64,000 bases of DNA from Eubacterium sp. (GCA_017472565.1 JAFUPY010000038.1:23870-87869); one strand, 5' to 3'; positions 27,841-36,620 are shown, counted from the stretch's first letter. The notes: a model not told the origin generated them from the letters alone. A program made the numbers and translations.

Positions 27841-29124
27841 CTACTCCATAGCGCGGATAACCCTGGTAGCTTCTCTGTAAACATCCTTTGGATCAAAACC
27901 AATGTTAAACTTCTGGTTTTCGTAGAGAATCTTACCGTTAACCATTGTCATTGTTACGTTCTGTTTGCTGCCGCTGTAAACAATATTTTTTACGATGTTG
28001 TTTTCTGGCTGCATATTTGGCTGCATAAGGTCAAGCATGATAATGTCTGCCTTTTTGCCAGGCGCCAGTCTATCGCAGTCTTCTAAGCCCATTGCTTTTG
28101 CACCGCCTGTAGTAGCCATATACAAAATCTTTTCTGCTGCTACGCACTCTGCATCCATCTCACGGACTTTTGCAAGTGTGGAACACAGATACATTTCGCG
28201 GAACATATCCAACGCATTGTTGCTGGCCGGTCCATCGGTACCGATGGCAACGTTGATGCCCATATCAACAAATTTCTTGATAGGTGCAATGCCGCTGGCA
28301 AGCTTTAAGTTGGAAGCCGGACAAGTAACGGCTGTCATATTTTTGTTCTTAAAAATCTCCATATCCTTGTCATCCAGATATACACAGTGGTATCCGCCAC
28401 CGCCGTATTCGTACATACCAAGCTTGTCCGTAATCTGTGTTGGTGTCATGCCCCAACGATCGATACATTCTTTCACTTCCAGAGCTGTCTCTGAATTGTG
28501 CATGAATACTGGTGATTTATATTTCTGAGCCAATCCTGCAATGCCTTCCATCAGTTCCAGTGAGGTTGTGTACTCTGCATGGAAACCAATCAGCATACTT
28601 GTAAGATCACTCATTTCATTTACGATGTTGTAGTTTTCTTCCACGATTTCGATACTTCCGCCAAAATTATTCAGGCCGGAAACCTGTACGGTACGGAATC
28701 CGCAATCAATAGAAACCTGTGCATTCTTTGGTGGGTAGAAATACATATCAAAATTGGAGGTAATACCACTTGTCAAATATTCCATGATACCAAGCACATT
28801 CAGATAGTAAATACTTTCTTCGGTAAGCTGACCTTCCTTTGGAAATACACGGTTGTATAACCATTCCTGCAATGGCAGGTCATCTGCGAAGGAACGAAGA
28901 AATGTCATCGCAGTATGCGTGTGTGCATTTTTAAAACCTGGCATCAGCAGATTGCCTTCCACATCAATCTCGCGTTCCCAGGCAATTGGTTCTGCCTCTG
29001 GAGCAACCCCATCACCGATATAGTAGATGGAATCGCCTTTTACCCAAAGCTCGCCCTGGATGATTTCAAAATTTTCTTCTTTATCTAAGGTTAAAATCTT
29101 TGCATTATAAAAACGAATATTCAT
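27841..29124 (-). CDS. 5-methylthioadenosine/S-adenosylhomocysteine deaminase family amidohydrolase
   Basis: The 427-residue amidohydrolase has the metal-binding HxH (H68, H70 in KNAHTHTAM), further metal ligands in GFHAEYTTS and MHNSETALEV, and the catalytic Asp in IGTDGPASNN. The family deaminates S-adenosylhomocysteine, methylthioadenosine or adenosine to inosyl compounds. The purine nucleoside phosphorylase gene 12 bases upstream would then split inosine-type products, so the pair makes sense as purine or SAH salvage. Exact substrate is uncertain. Confidence 0.85.
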   Translation of the reverse strand: MNIRFYNAKILTLDKEENFEIIQGELWVKGDSIYYIGDGVAPEAEPIAWEREIDVEGNLLMPGFKNAHTHTAMTFLRSFADDLPLQEWLYNRVFPKEGQLTEESIYYLNVLGIMEYLTSGITSNFDMYFYPPKNAQVSIDCGFRTVQVSGLNNFGGSIEIVEENYNIVNEMSDLTSMLIGFHAEYTTSLELMEGIAGLAQKYKSPVFMHNSETALEVKECIDRWGMTPTQITDKLGMYEYGGGGYHCVYLDDKDMEIFKNKNMTAVTCPASNLKLASGIAPIKKFVDMGINVAIGTDGPASNNALDMFREMYLCSTLAKVREMDAECVAAEKILYMATTGGAKAMGLEDCDRLAPGKKADIIMLDLMQPNMQPENNIVKNIVYSGSKQNVTMTMVNGKILYENQKFNIGFDPKDVYREATRVIRAME

Positions 29125-29136
29125 AGTACACTTCCT

Positions 29137-29973
29137 TTACTGTAATGATTCGTAAATAGCGATTACAGAATTACGAACGAGTTTTCTGAATCGTGGTGCA
29201 GCCATATCTGCTGCAACCTGAATCTCTTCGTGTGTCAGCGGATTTTGAGAAATTCCTGCAGCCAGGTTGGAAATACAGGAAATACCACAAACCTTCATGC
29301 CCATATGATTTGCCACCATTGCTTCTACTGCAGTAGACATACCAACCGCATCGGCACCAAGCATTTTGTACATCTTGATTTCCTGTGGTGTTTCGTAGTT
29401 TGGTCCAGTTGTCTGAATGTAAACACCTTCTTTTAATGGTACTTCAGATTCTTTTGCAACGTTCTTAATGATATCACGAAGTTCTGTGGCATATACGTCA
29501 CTCATATCAGGGAAACGAACACCAAGCTCGTCGATATTCTTTCCAATCAGTGGGGATGGAACCAGACTAGAAATATGACCACTGATCAGCATCAGGTCAC
29601 CCACTTCCATACCATCCATCATACCGCCGGAAGCGTTGGTCAGGAATAATACCTTTGCACCAAGCAGACCCATCAGTCTGATAGGAAGTACCACATCTGT
29701 GATATCATATCCTTCATAGTAATGCACACGGCCCTGCATAACGACTACAGGTACGTTTTCAATATAACCAAAAACAAAACGTCCTTTATGTCCTAATGCT
29801 GTGGAAACTGGGAAGTCTTCAATCTCACTGTAATCAAGTGTTGCCACCTGTTCCACTCTATCTGCATAATCACCAAGTCCTGAGCCAAGAACAATGGCAA
29901 TTTCTGGTTTAAAATCAATTCTTGCTTTTACACTTTCATAGCAACGAAGTAACTTTTCATAAACTGGATTCAT
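29137..29973 (-). CDS. Purine nucleoside phosphorylase
   Basis: The 278-residue protein is a trimeric class I purine nucleoside phosphorylase, with phosphate-site GSGLGDYADRV and LGHKGRF, base-site TTGPNYETPQEIKMYKMLGADAVGMSTAVE, and the NASGG motif. It splits purine nucleosides to base and ribose-1-phosphate, which DeoB (10.9 kb) can use. The ATG at 29973 has AGGAGG nine bases upstream and is preferred to the ATG 24 bases earlier. First gene of a probable PNP-deaminase-rnhA-alaS transcript. Confidence 0.93.
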   Translation of the reverse strand: MNPVYEKLLRCYESVKARIDFKPEIAIVLGSGLGDYADRVEQVATLDYSEIEDFPVSTALGHKGRFVFGYIENVPVVVMQGRVHYYEGYDITDVVLPIRLMGLLGAKVLFLTNASGGMMDGMEVGDLMLISGHISSLVPSPLIGKNIDELGVRFPDMSDVYATELRDIIKNVAKESEVPLKEGVYIQTTGPNYETPQEIKMYKMLGADAVGMSTAVEAMVANHMGMKVCGISCISNLAAGISQNPLTHEEIQVAADMAAPRFRKLVRNSVIAIYESLQ

Positions 29974-30027
29974 ATCCTTTTTCCTCCTATAATGCATAGA
30001 AATCCATATTAATTTTCACAATAGCTT

Positions 30028-30056
30028 ATTATAACCAATTCGGAAAAATTTGTAAA
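30028..30056 (-). promoter_or_regulatory. Sigma-A promoter of the PNP-deaminase-rnhA-alaS group
   Basis: TTTACA (30056-30051), 17 bases, TATAAT (30033-30028) on the minus strand. Confidence 0.8.
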
Positions 30057-30116
30057 GAGAACAACCCACAGATATGAAAGGATTTGTTTCAGTTGATAAG
30101 AAAAAAAGCGTCACAG

Positions 30117-30168
30117 AAAAAATTGGCTCTTACAAACCTTAAAACGGTTTGCGCGAGGCAATTTTTCT
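30117..30168 (-). terminator. Terminator of spoIVA
   Basis: A long hairpin, with outer arms AGAAAAATTG / CAATTTTTTCT and inner arms GCAAACC / GGTTTGT, lies 60 bases after the spoIVA stop. Confidence 0.75.
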
Positions 30169-30227
30169 CTGTTCCGCTTACTACTCTTTAAATACGTTTT
30201 TGCTTATAAAATCATTTTAGAACATCG

Positions 30228-31715
30228 TCATACGATGATACACACAAATCCACCATTGCCGTCGTTAACAATCTTTTGCATGGTGTCCTGCAGCTTCATT
30301 TGGCTTTCGTCATCCATGGTCATAACTTTGCGATGGATACCATCTTCGATCAGTTCGCCGATGGATTTTCCAAAGATGTTGGTCTCCCACACACCTGCGT
30401 CTTTTGTCTTGTTATCGTTAATATAGCTGACCAGGTCTTTGGCCTGTTCTTCGCTTCCAATGATTGGGGCAATCTCTGTCTCTACATTTGCCCGAATCAT
30501 ATGAATGGATGGTGAAGAAGCCCGAAGTTTGACACCATATTTATTTCCGTGATGAATCAATTCTGGTTCTTCAATCTCGATTTCTGACATGGATGGCACT
30601 ACTACGCCATAGCCTTTTTGCTGTACACTGTTGATAGCTTCCGACACTTTTTCATAGGATTTTTTTACTTCTGCCAGTTCCCTAATCATACTGATAAGCT
30701 GATATTCACCTGCGATGTCTACGCCTGTCAACTCGCTGATGTTTTTGTAATAGAGAGATTCATCTAAATCGATGCGGATTCTCACTACACCATTGGAATA
30801 GTCCACGGATTCCATATGAATCTGTTTGATGGTATCCTCGTCCCCGGAAAAATCTGCTCCAATCGCGTCTTTTATGTAACATAGTTTCCCTAATATGGTT
30901 CGTGCATTCCGAATAATGGTTTCTTTTACAGGATGATCCTGATTTAGCATTTCCACCCATCTCGGAATATAAAATTCCACTTTTTCAATTGGGAATTCAT
31001 AGAGGATACCTGCCAGAATGTGATGGATATCTTCTTTTTTCAACTGTTCACAGTTGACGGGAAGCACCTGCACCTGGTACTTTTCTGTCAATCGTTTGGC
31101 CAGTTCTTCGCTTTCCGGACTATATGGCTTCGGTGTATTGAGAAGCACGATAAATGGCTTGCCGATGCGACGCAGCTCCTCAATGGTTTTTTCCTCTGCA
31201 GGAATGTAGTTTTCCCTTGGGATATCGGTAAAGGAGCCATCCGTGGTAATCACAATTCCAATGGTTGCATGCTCATTAATGACCTTTTCTGTCCCCATGG
31301 ATGCCGCCTGGGCAAATGGAATCTCCCGCTCTAACCATGGGGTTTTGACCATGCGCACATTTCCATCCTCCATATGTCCATTGACCCCGTCTACCAGAAA
31401 TCCCACACAGTCAATCAGGCGGATTTTTACCGGAATATCTTCTGCCAACGCCACCGATGCCGCTTCTTTTGGAATAAACTTTGGCTCCGTTGTCATGATC
31501 GTCTTTCCCTGTGCAGACTGTGGCAGCTCGTCAATGGTACGCTCCCGTTCCGCACCATCACTCATCCCGGGAATCACCAGCAAATCCATAAAACGTTTGA
31601 TAAAAGTGGACTTTCCCGTCCGCACCGGACCCACAATTCCCAGGTAGATTTCTCCTTTGGTTCGCTCTTTAATATCTCTATACAGGTCATATGTATTCAC
31701 ATTGATTTTGTCCAT
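30228..31715 (-). CDS. spoIVA: Stage IV sporulation protein A
   Basis: SpoIVA is the ATPase that polymerises on the forespore surface as the base of the spore coat. The 495-residue protein has Walker A GPVRTGKST (about residues 29-37), the conserved TTEPKFIPKEAA and DCVGFLVDGVNGHMEDG motifs, and the C-terminal end GNGGFVCIIV needed for membrane targeting. It is complete. GGGAGG before its ATG forms one arm of a hairpin with sequence just upstream, and a sigma-E-like promoter overlaps that hairpin. Confidence 0.97.
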   Translation of the reverse strand: MDKINVNTYDLYRDIKERTKGEIYLGIVGPVRTGKSTFIKRFMDLLVIPGMSDGAERERTIDELPQSAQGKTIMTTEPKFIPKEAASVALAEDIPVKIRLIDCVGFLVDGVNGHMEDGNVRMVKTPWLEREIPFAQAASMGTEKVINEHATIGIVITTDGSFTDIPRENYIPAEEKTIEELRRIGKPFIVLLNTPKPYSPESEELAKRLTEKYQVQVLPVNCEQLKKEDIHHILAGILYEFPIEKVEFYIPRWVEMLNQDHPVKETIIRNARTILGKLCYIKDAIGADFSGDEDTIKQIHMESVDYSNGVVRIRIDLDESLYYKNISELTGVDIAGEYQLISMIRELAEVKKSYEKVSEAINSVQQKGYGVVVPSMSEIEIEEPELIHHGNKYGVKLRASSPSIHMIRANVETEIAPIIGSEEQAKDLVSYINDNKTKDAGVWETNIFGKSIGELIEDGIHRKVMTMDDESQMKLQDTMQKIVNDGNGGFVCIIV

Positions 31716-31721
31716 AAAAAA

Positions 31722-31759
31722 TCCTCCCGTTTATACTGATAAATGTATATGCGGGAGGA
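31722..31759 (-). terminator. Hairpin after the LysR gene that also covers the spoIVA ribosome binding site
   Basis: TCCTCCCG (31759-31752) pairs perfectly with CGGGAGGA (31729-31722), followed by six T on the minus strand. For LysR transcripts it can act as a terminator; in any read-through RNA it hides the spoIVA ribosome binding site. Confidence 0.65.
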
Positions 31760-31772
31760 AAATTCTTTATTC
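31744..31772 (-). promoter_or_regulatory. Sigma-E-like promoter of spoIVA
   Basis: Minus-strand GAATAAAG (31772-31765), 13 bases, CATATACA (31751-31744). The -35 overlaps the LysR stop. The start point, near 31737, lies after the first arm of the hairpin, so this RNA would keep its ribosome binding site free. Confidence 0.6.
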
Positions 31773-32657
31773 TACTTGTTCTAAGAAATCCATGAACAGG
31801 GTTGCTGCTTCGTTTCTGGAATCTGCTTTCTGCAACGCACAGTATTGCTGTGGTTTTTTCTGTGGCAATGTAAGGATTTTCAGAGAATCATCGTGAATCT
31901 CACTGATGAACTCCGGTACAATCGCCACACCATGTCCTGTTTTTGCCATTAAAAGCTGGGTACTCAGACTGTTGGTCTGTACAATCTGTTCTGGCATAAA
32001 TCCAAAGTCACGTTCCAATAAGCCTCGAAGCATTTTCAAGGAGTTGGGACCAGATTCCTCACAGTTCGTCACAAGATACTCAGATCGAAGGATTTCTTCC
32101 ACCTTACTCTGGGCATACTTTTCTTCCAGTTTTTCACGATTGATGACCAAAACGTTTTCGCTGGTGAACAGATCTACACATCGAAGCTGATTTTCTTTAT
32201 AAGATTCCTTGCTCATGCTCAGAGAAATAATCAGATCCAGTTCATTATTCTTGAATTGTTCTGTCAGTGTACTATATGGGAACTGGAAAATATCCACTTT
32301 GACTTCTGGATAGGTCTCTAAAAATCGAGAAAAAAAGTGCTCAATATTGCTGTATTCGTAAATACCAATACCAATCTTGATATGTCCCTGATAGGTGTTG
32401 CCTGCTGCTTTTGTCTTTTCCAGTAATTTATCATATTCCTTCAGCATCTTTTCCATGCCTTCCGCATAGATTCTGCCTGCTTCGGTCAGCGTAACCTTTC
32501 TGGAACTTCGGTCAAACAATTTTACCCCAACCTGCTCTTCCAAAGAAGCAATATAACGACTGATGGCGGTCTGGGTAATATGATGCTTGTTGGCTGCCTG
32601 TGTAAAGTTCAGGCAATGTGCCAGTGTTATAAAATATCGGATACTCTTAAAATTCAT
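31767..32657 (-). CDS. LysR-family transcriptional regulator
   Basis: The protein (296 residues from the ATG at 32657) has the LysR winged helix at the N-terminus (NFTQAANKHHITQTAISRYIASLEEQVGVKLFDRSSRKVTLTEAG) and a two-lobed effector domain. The ATG is chosen over an upstream TTG because GGGG lies seven bases before it. A perfect 13-base inverted repeat lies between its promoter and start, probably its own operator. Neighbours (spoIVA, malQ) do not reveal the target. Confidence 0.9.
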   Translation of the reverse strand: MNFKSIRYFITLAHCLNFTQAANKHHITQTAISRYIASLEEQVGVKLFDRSSRKVTLTEAGRIYAEGMEKMLKEYDKLLEKTKAAGNTYQGHIKIGIGIYEYSNIEHFFSRFLETYPEVKVDIFQFPYSTLTEQFKNNELDLIISLSMSKESYKENQLRCVDLFTSENVLVINREKLEEKYAQSKVEEILRSEYLVTNCEESGPNSLKMLRGLLERDFGFMPEQIVQTNSLSTQLLMAKTGHGVAIVPEFISEIHDDSLKILTLPQKKPQQYCALQKADSRNEAATLFMDFLEQVE

Positions 32658-32681
32658 GCTAAAACCCCACAAAAAATAATA

Positions 32682-32746
32682 GATGTATCTATAACAAAAT
32701 TATTATAGATACATCCTTATCATAACAGTTTTTCTTATTTTTGCAA
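32682..32746 (-). promoter_or_regulatory. Promoter and inverted-repeat operator of the LysR gene
   Basis: TTGCAA-type -35 (minus strand, 32746-32741), 16 bases, TATGAT (32724-32719). Just downstream GATGTATCTATAA and TTATAGATACATC (32682-32694 and 32703-32715) are perfect inverted arms with an 8-base gap, a likely self-repression site. Confidence 0.6.
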
Positions 32747-32748
32747 CC

Positions 32749-34254
32749 CTATACTTTGTTATAAGATGATTCCTGCTTTTTTAATCTGGCATAAACGACC
32801 ATATTTTCATAGATTTTGTCTGCCAGCTTGTGGTCATACGCATTTGGCTTCATACGCCACTTCCAGTTTCCTTCGGATGTAGCCGGTGTGTTCATTCTCG
32901 CGGTACCATCCAATCCAAGAATATCCTGCATTGTAACAATCGCCATGTCGCATACACTGGCCCAGGCAGCTTTCATCATACCCCAGTTGTAGCCTTCTTC
33001 CTCATTTAATCCAAGGTACGCTGTGGCATATTCCACTGTTTCTTTTGGAGAATGCTCTACCCAGCCAAGGATGGTGTCATTGTCATGCGTTCCTGTATAA
33101 ACAATACTGTTTTTGATATGATTGTGCGGTAAATATGCGGAATCGTTCTTGCCATCAAAAGCAAACTGAAGCACCTTCATTCCAGGATAGCCAACGTCTT
33201 TCAATAACTGGAATACATCCGGAGTCAAAATGCCAAGATCTTCCACAATAATGTTAACCTCACCGAGATTTTCCTTCAGCGCATGGAACAGATCCATGCC
33301 CGGGCCTTTTCTCCATTCACCATTTTTGGCGGTGTTGTCTTTCCCTGGAATGGCATAATAACCTGCAAATCCACGGAAATGGTCGATACGAACCACATCA
33401 AACAGCTCTGACATACGTTTGATTCGTTTGACCCACCATGCATAGCCATCCTTTTTCATCACATTCCAGCGGAACAATGGATTGCCCCACAATTGTCCGT
33501 CTTCTGAGAATGCATCCGGTGGACATCCGGCAACATCAATAAATTCCATGTTTTTATCCATGTAAAACTGCTTTGGATTGGCCCAGATATCAGCACTGTC
33601 TCCAGACACGTAGATTGGAAGATCCCCGATCATCTGAATGCCTCTTGCCTGCGCATATTCCTTCAAAGCATTCCAGTGGCAGGAAAACCAAAACTGAACC
33701 GCTTTGTAATAGCCAATTTCGTATGCCAATTCTTTTTTTGCTTTATTTAATGCTCTCACACGACGAAACTTCAAATCATCCGGCCATTCTTTCCAGCATT
33801 TGTTTTCATTCGCCTCTTTAATCGCCATGTATAAAGCATAGTCATCCATCCAGTAAGCTTCTTTTTCACAAAAAGCTTCATATTCATCTGGAATCTGCTT
33901 CAAAAAACGGTCATATGCAATGTGTAAAACCTTTTTGCGGCTCTCATATACAACACCATAGTCGACCTGTGTCTCATCGCCTCCCCAGAAACAGCTTTCA
34001 ATCTCTTCTTTTTTTAATAATCCATCATAGCATAAATAGGTCAGATCCACAAAATAAGGATTGCCTGCAAAGGCTGAAAATGACTGGTATGGGGAATCCC
34101 CATATCCGGTTGGACAGATTGGAAGCATCTGCCAATACTGCTGACCGGATGCAGCTAAAAAATCAACATATCTTCTTGCTTCATCTCCCAAAGTACCTAT
34201 TCCATATGGAGACGGCAAAGAGGAAATATGCATTAAAATTCCACTACTTCTCAT
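32749..34254 (-). CDS. malQ: 4-alpha-glucanotransferase
   Basis: MalQ moves alpha-1,4-glucan segments between maltodextrins. The 501-residue GH77 protein starts MRSSGILMHISSLPSPYGIGTLG and has the catalytic nucleophile Asp in DVVRIDHFRGF, the acid Glu in IIVEDLGILTPDV, and the third Asp in YTGTHDNDTILGW. Length is normal. No maltose transporter is adjacent; it appears to be a single gene. Confidence 0.96.
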   Translation of the reverse strand: MRSSGILMHISSLPSPYGIGTLGDEARRYVDFLAASGQQYWQMLPICPTGYGDSPYQSFSAFAGNPYFVDLTYLCYDGLLKKEEIESCFWGGDETQVDYGVVYESRKKVLHIAYDRFLKQIPDEYEAFCEKEAYWMDDYALYMAIKEANENKCWKEWPDDLKFRRVRALNKAKKELAYEIGYYKAVQFWFSCHWNALKEYAQARGIQMIGDLPIYVSGDSADIWANPKQFYMDKNMEFIDVAGCPPDAFSEDGQLWGNPLFRWNVMKKDGYAWWVKRIKRMSELFDVVRIDHFRGFAGYYAIPGKDNTAKNGEWRKGPGMDLFHALKENLGEVNIIVEDLGILTPDVFQLLKDVGYPGMKVLQFAFDGKNDSAYLPHNHIKNSIVYTGTHDNDTILGWVEHSPKETVEYATAYLGLNEEEGYNWGMMKAAWASVCDMAIVTMQDILGLDGTARMNTPATSEGNWKWRMKPNAYDHKLADKIYENMVVYARLKKQESSYNKV

Positions 34255-34321
34255 ATTTAAACAATTCCTATCCTTCTATTCATTATAAGCATTCGTGAAA
34301 CAAGAACTATTTTCTTTGATT

Positions 34322-34735
34322 CTATTCTTCCAAACCAAATAGCTTCTCGCCAACGATACGAATTCCTTCTTTGATGCAGTCATTACAACTCATCAACATG
34401 TTCCCTGTATCAACACCCTTGATCACACGGCATTCCAGAGAACCAACTCGTTTTTCAAATTCTTCCCGCAGTTCCTTTACCAGCGCCATTGTCTGTGGCT
34501 TGGTCAGTTTCGCTTCCGGATTCCCGGCACTGTTTTTCAGACCAGCAGCCATGAACATACCAGTTGCAGCACCACAAGTGCCCATCATACCCATACCAAG
34601 GCCAAAACCTTCAGACACTTTAAATAGTATTTCTTCATCCACGCCCAGCAAATCACTGTAGGCACAGACGACACACTGGCAACAGTTATAGCCCTTTGCG
34701 TGATTTTCTTCTACTTTATTCACTCTATTTTCCAT
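34322..34735 (-). CDS. C_GCAxxG_C_C family protein (probable redox protein)
   Basis: The 137-residue protein has the family signature: paired cysteines in YNCCQCVVC, the GTCGAATGMFMAAG core, then single cysteines in ECRVIKG and CNDCIKEG. Such proteins are thought to bind a metal centre or take part in redox transfer, but no reaction is established. It is divergently transcribed from an HxlR regulator, which in other bacteria often senses reactive electrophiles or redox stress; the link here is inference. Confidence 0.85.
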   Translation of the reverse strand: MENRVNKVEENHAKGYNCCQCVVCAYSDLLGVDEEILFKVSEGFGLGMGMMGTCGAATGMFMAAGLKNSAGNPEAKLTKPQTMALVKELREEFEKRVGSLECRVIKGVDTGNMLMSCNDCIKEGIRIVGEKLFGLEE

Positions 34736-34816
34736 AAAAAGACTCCTTACTTGATGTTATCCCGTCTATTTTAGCACACTTCCTAATATTTTTGCACAAA
34801 TACCTGGTATTTTCTC

Positions 34817-34891
34817 TTGAAATATTAAAAATGTATGTTACAATAAAACGGACAAAAGGTTACCTGTATGATACTAATAACCTTTTTCGTC
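34817..34891 (+). promoter_or_regulatory. Promoter and nested dyad operator of the HxlR gene
   Basis: TTGAAA (34817-34822), 16 bases, TACAAT (34839-34844). Downstream GGACAAAAGGTTA (34850-34862) and TAACCTTTTTCGTCC (34877-34891) form a dyad around a smaller GTAT-G-ATAC palindrome. The position just after the start point suggests an HxlR binding site; the larger dyad can also fold as an RNA hairpin. Confidence 0.55.
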
Positions 34892-34943
34892 CACTAAAGT
34901 ATTGCATTCATATCATTCCGATATATCTAAAAGGAGGGCCCCT

Positions 34944-35363
34944 ATGGACTATGTAAATCCTTATCATTTTGTAACAAATTGTATTTCAGGAAAATGGAAA
35001 ATGACCATTCTTCACCATATTCATCATTATGGTAAGATTCGTTTTAATGAAACCAAAAAGACACTTGGCGTAAGTGAGAAAGTGTTAAGTCAGCAGTTAA
35101 AAGAACTGACAAACGATGGTCTGGTTCAGAGAATTCAGTATAATACCATTCCACTTAAGGTAGAATATATCTTAACCCCACTTGGCGAAGATCTGGTTCC
35201 AGCATTGGATATTCTCTATGTATGGAGCGTTCGTCGTCTGGACAGCTTAAAGCTTCCAATTGATCCTGACGCTTTCAAAGTACATACCGAAGCCAAGTAC
35301 GAAGATGCATTAAAAGACATCTTGGATACCTACCAGCACAAAATTCACTCAGAAGAAGAATAA
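34944..35363 (+). CDS. HxlR-family transcriptional regulator
   Basis: A 139-residue winged-helix regulator with the HxlR signature: CISGKWKMTILHHIHHYGKIRFNE, then LGVSEKVLSQQLKELTNDGLVQR and the wing VEYILTPLGEDL. A Cys sits at the start of the domain (CISGKW), as in redox- or electrophile-sensing members such as HypR. The start at 34944 follows AGGAGGG by five bases; an earlier in-frame ATG lacks a site. It is one of the few plus-strand genes and ends in two hairpins. Confidence 0.9.
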   Translation: MDYVNPYHFVTNCISGKWKMTILHHIHHYGKIRFNETKKTLGVSEKVLSQQLKELTNDGLVQRIQYNTIPLKVEYILTPLGEDLVPALDILYVWSVRRLDSLKLPIDPDAFKVHTEAKYEDALKDILDTYQHKIHSEEE

Positions 35364-35393
35364 AAAAGAATGGATCAACTCCATTCTTTTTTA
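35363..35393 (+). terminator. Terminator of the HxlR gene
   Basis: AAAAGAATGGA and TCCATTCTTTT stem followed by TTATT, directly after the stop codon. Confidence 0.85.
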
Positions 35394-35425
35394 TTGCAAA
35401 TATTATAATGATTGATGTAAATTCA

Positions 35426-35459
35426 AAATCTCCCCGTGAACTTCACGAGGAGATTTTTA
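35426..35459. terminator. Bidirectional hairpin between HxlR and the phosphate acyltransferase
   Basis: AAATCTCC-C-CGTGAA and TTCACG-A-GGAGATTT arms, with a T run on each strand; likely the terminator of the minus-strand gene ending at 35501. Confidence 0.75.
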
Positions 35460-35500
35460 TTGAGATAGTTTTGGAAAATTTGATTTGCTTTGCCTGTTAC

Positions 35501-36418
35501 TTATTCTGTTTTACCAGCACTTACAGCAGCTGCAAGTACTAAGGATAAGAATTTTTCTTTTGCTGTTGATCCTCTGGATGTGAATACAACTGGTACTTTA
35601 GATCCTACAACAAATCCAGCCATGTTACCTTTTGCAATGAATGTGATTGCTTTTCCTAATACGTTACCAACCTGGATATTTGGAACAAGGATAACGTCAG
35701 CATCACCTGCAACTGGGCTTTCAAAGCCTTTGATTTTAGCACTTTCAGCGTCAATTGCAAGGTCGAGAGAGATTGGTCCTTCAATGATGCAGTCTTTGAT
35801 TTCGCCATTGAGATACATCTGTTTTAATGCGTCTGCTTCTACAGTTTCCGGCATCTTTGGATTTACTTTTTCAACAGCAGCTACACATGCAATCTTTGGA
35901 CATTCATAACCAAGTTTCTTCAGAACATCTACTGTATTTTCAATAATCTGTTTTTTCTGTTCTAAAGTTGGGTATGTCATCATACCACCGTCTGTTGTAA
36001 CAAGTAATTTGTGGTAATATGGAAGTTCGTCAAATACAAAATGGGACATGACACGACCTGTACCAAGACCTGTTTCTTTATTTACAACTGGTTTTAAGAG
36101 TCTGGAAGTATCAATGTTTCCTTTCAGAATAAAATCACCTTTGCCTTCATGAATTAACTGTACTGTTTTCTGTGCTGCTTCATCTGCATCTGGAACATCA
36201 TAAATATCTGCTTCATCAACTACTAAACCAATCTTTGCAGAAATATCATCGATTTTTGCTTTGTCACCAACTAATACTGGTTTCACAATGCCTTCATCCA
36301 TACCTTCTTTTACTGCTTCTAATGTGTGTTCATCACCTGCAGCAGCAACAACAACCTTCATTGGTTCTGGAAAACTTTTTACTTTTTCAACAAGAATGTC
36401 AAAATTTTTTAATACCAT
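35501..36418 (-). CDS. Phosphate acetyl/butyryltransferase family protein
   Basis: The 305-residue protein belongs to the Pta/Ptb family, which swaps CoA for phosphate on a short acyl group so that a kinase can make ATP. Typical motifs are VKPVLVGDKAKI, KGNIDTSRLLKPVVN, TDGGMMTYPTLEQK and the C-terminal PVVFTSRGSTAKEK. It looks closest to phosphate butyryltransferases, but no butyrate kinase is adjacent, so acetyl or butyryl cannot be decided. Downstream of a GntR gene and the phloroglucinol-type operon, it could serve ATP gain from the acyl-CoA products. Confidence 0.85.
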   Translation of the reverse strand: MVLKNFDILVEKVKSFPEPMKVVVAAAGDEHTLEAVKEGMDEGIVKPVLVGDKAKIDDISAKIGLVVDEADIYDVPDADEAAQKTVQLIHEGKGDFILKGNIDTSRLLKPVVNKETGLGTGRVMSHFVFDELPYYHKLLVTTDGGMMTYPTLEQKKQIIENTVDVLKKLGYECPKIACVAAVEKVNPKMPETVEADALKQMYLNGEIKDCIIEGPISLDLAIDAESAKIKGFESPVAGDADVILVPNIQVGNVLGKAITFIAKGNMAGFVVGSKVPVVFTSRGSTAKEKFLSLVLAAAVSAGKTE

Positions 36419-36487
36419 AAGACTCTTCTCCTTTTGTTATGTGTTTATTGAAATTCGTTCCACATTAGCTTGCGCTAAACTAGGAAA

Positions 36488-36516
36488 ATTATAGCATATT
36501 GCATAGGTAAACTCAA
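36488..36516 (-). promoter_or_regulatory. Sigma-A promoter of the phosphate acyltransferase gene
   Basis: TTGAGT (36516-36511), 17 bases, TATAAT (36493-36488) on the minus strand. Confidence 0.85.
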
Positions 36517-36579
36517 GAATAAATTTTATGAAATATATTTTATATTATGCAAGATATTTAATTCTGGCTGGCAATATAT

Positions 36580-36614
36580 AAAAAGACCGCTGAACTTCTC
36601 TCGTCCAACGGTCT
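36580..36614 (-). terminator. Terminator of the GntR gene
   Basis: AGACCGTTG and CAGCGGTCT arms followed by TTTTT on the minus strand, right after the GntR stop. Confidence 0.8.
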
Positions 36615-36620
36615 GGCTTT

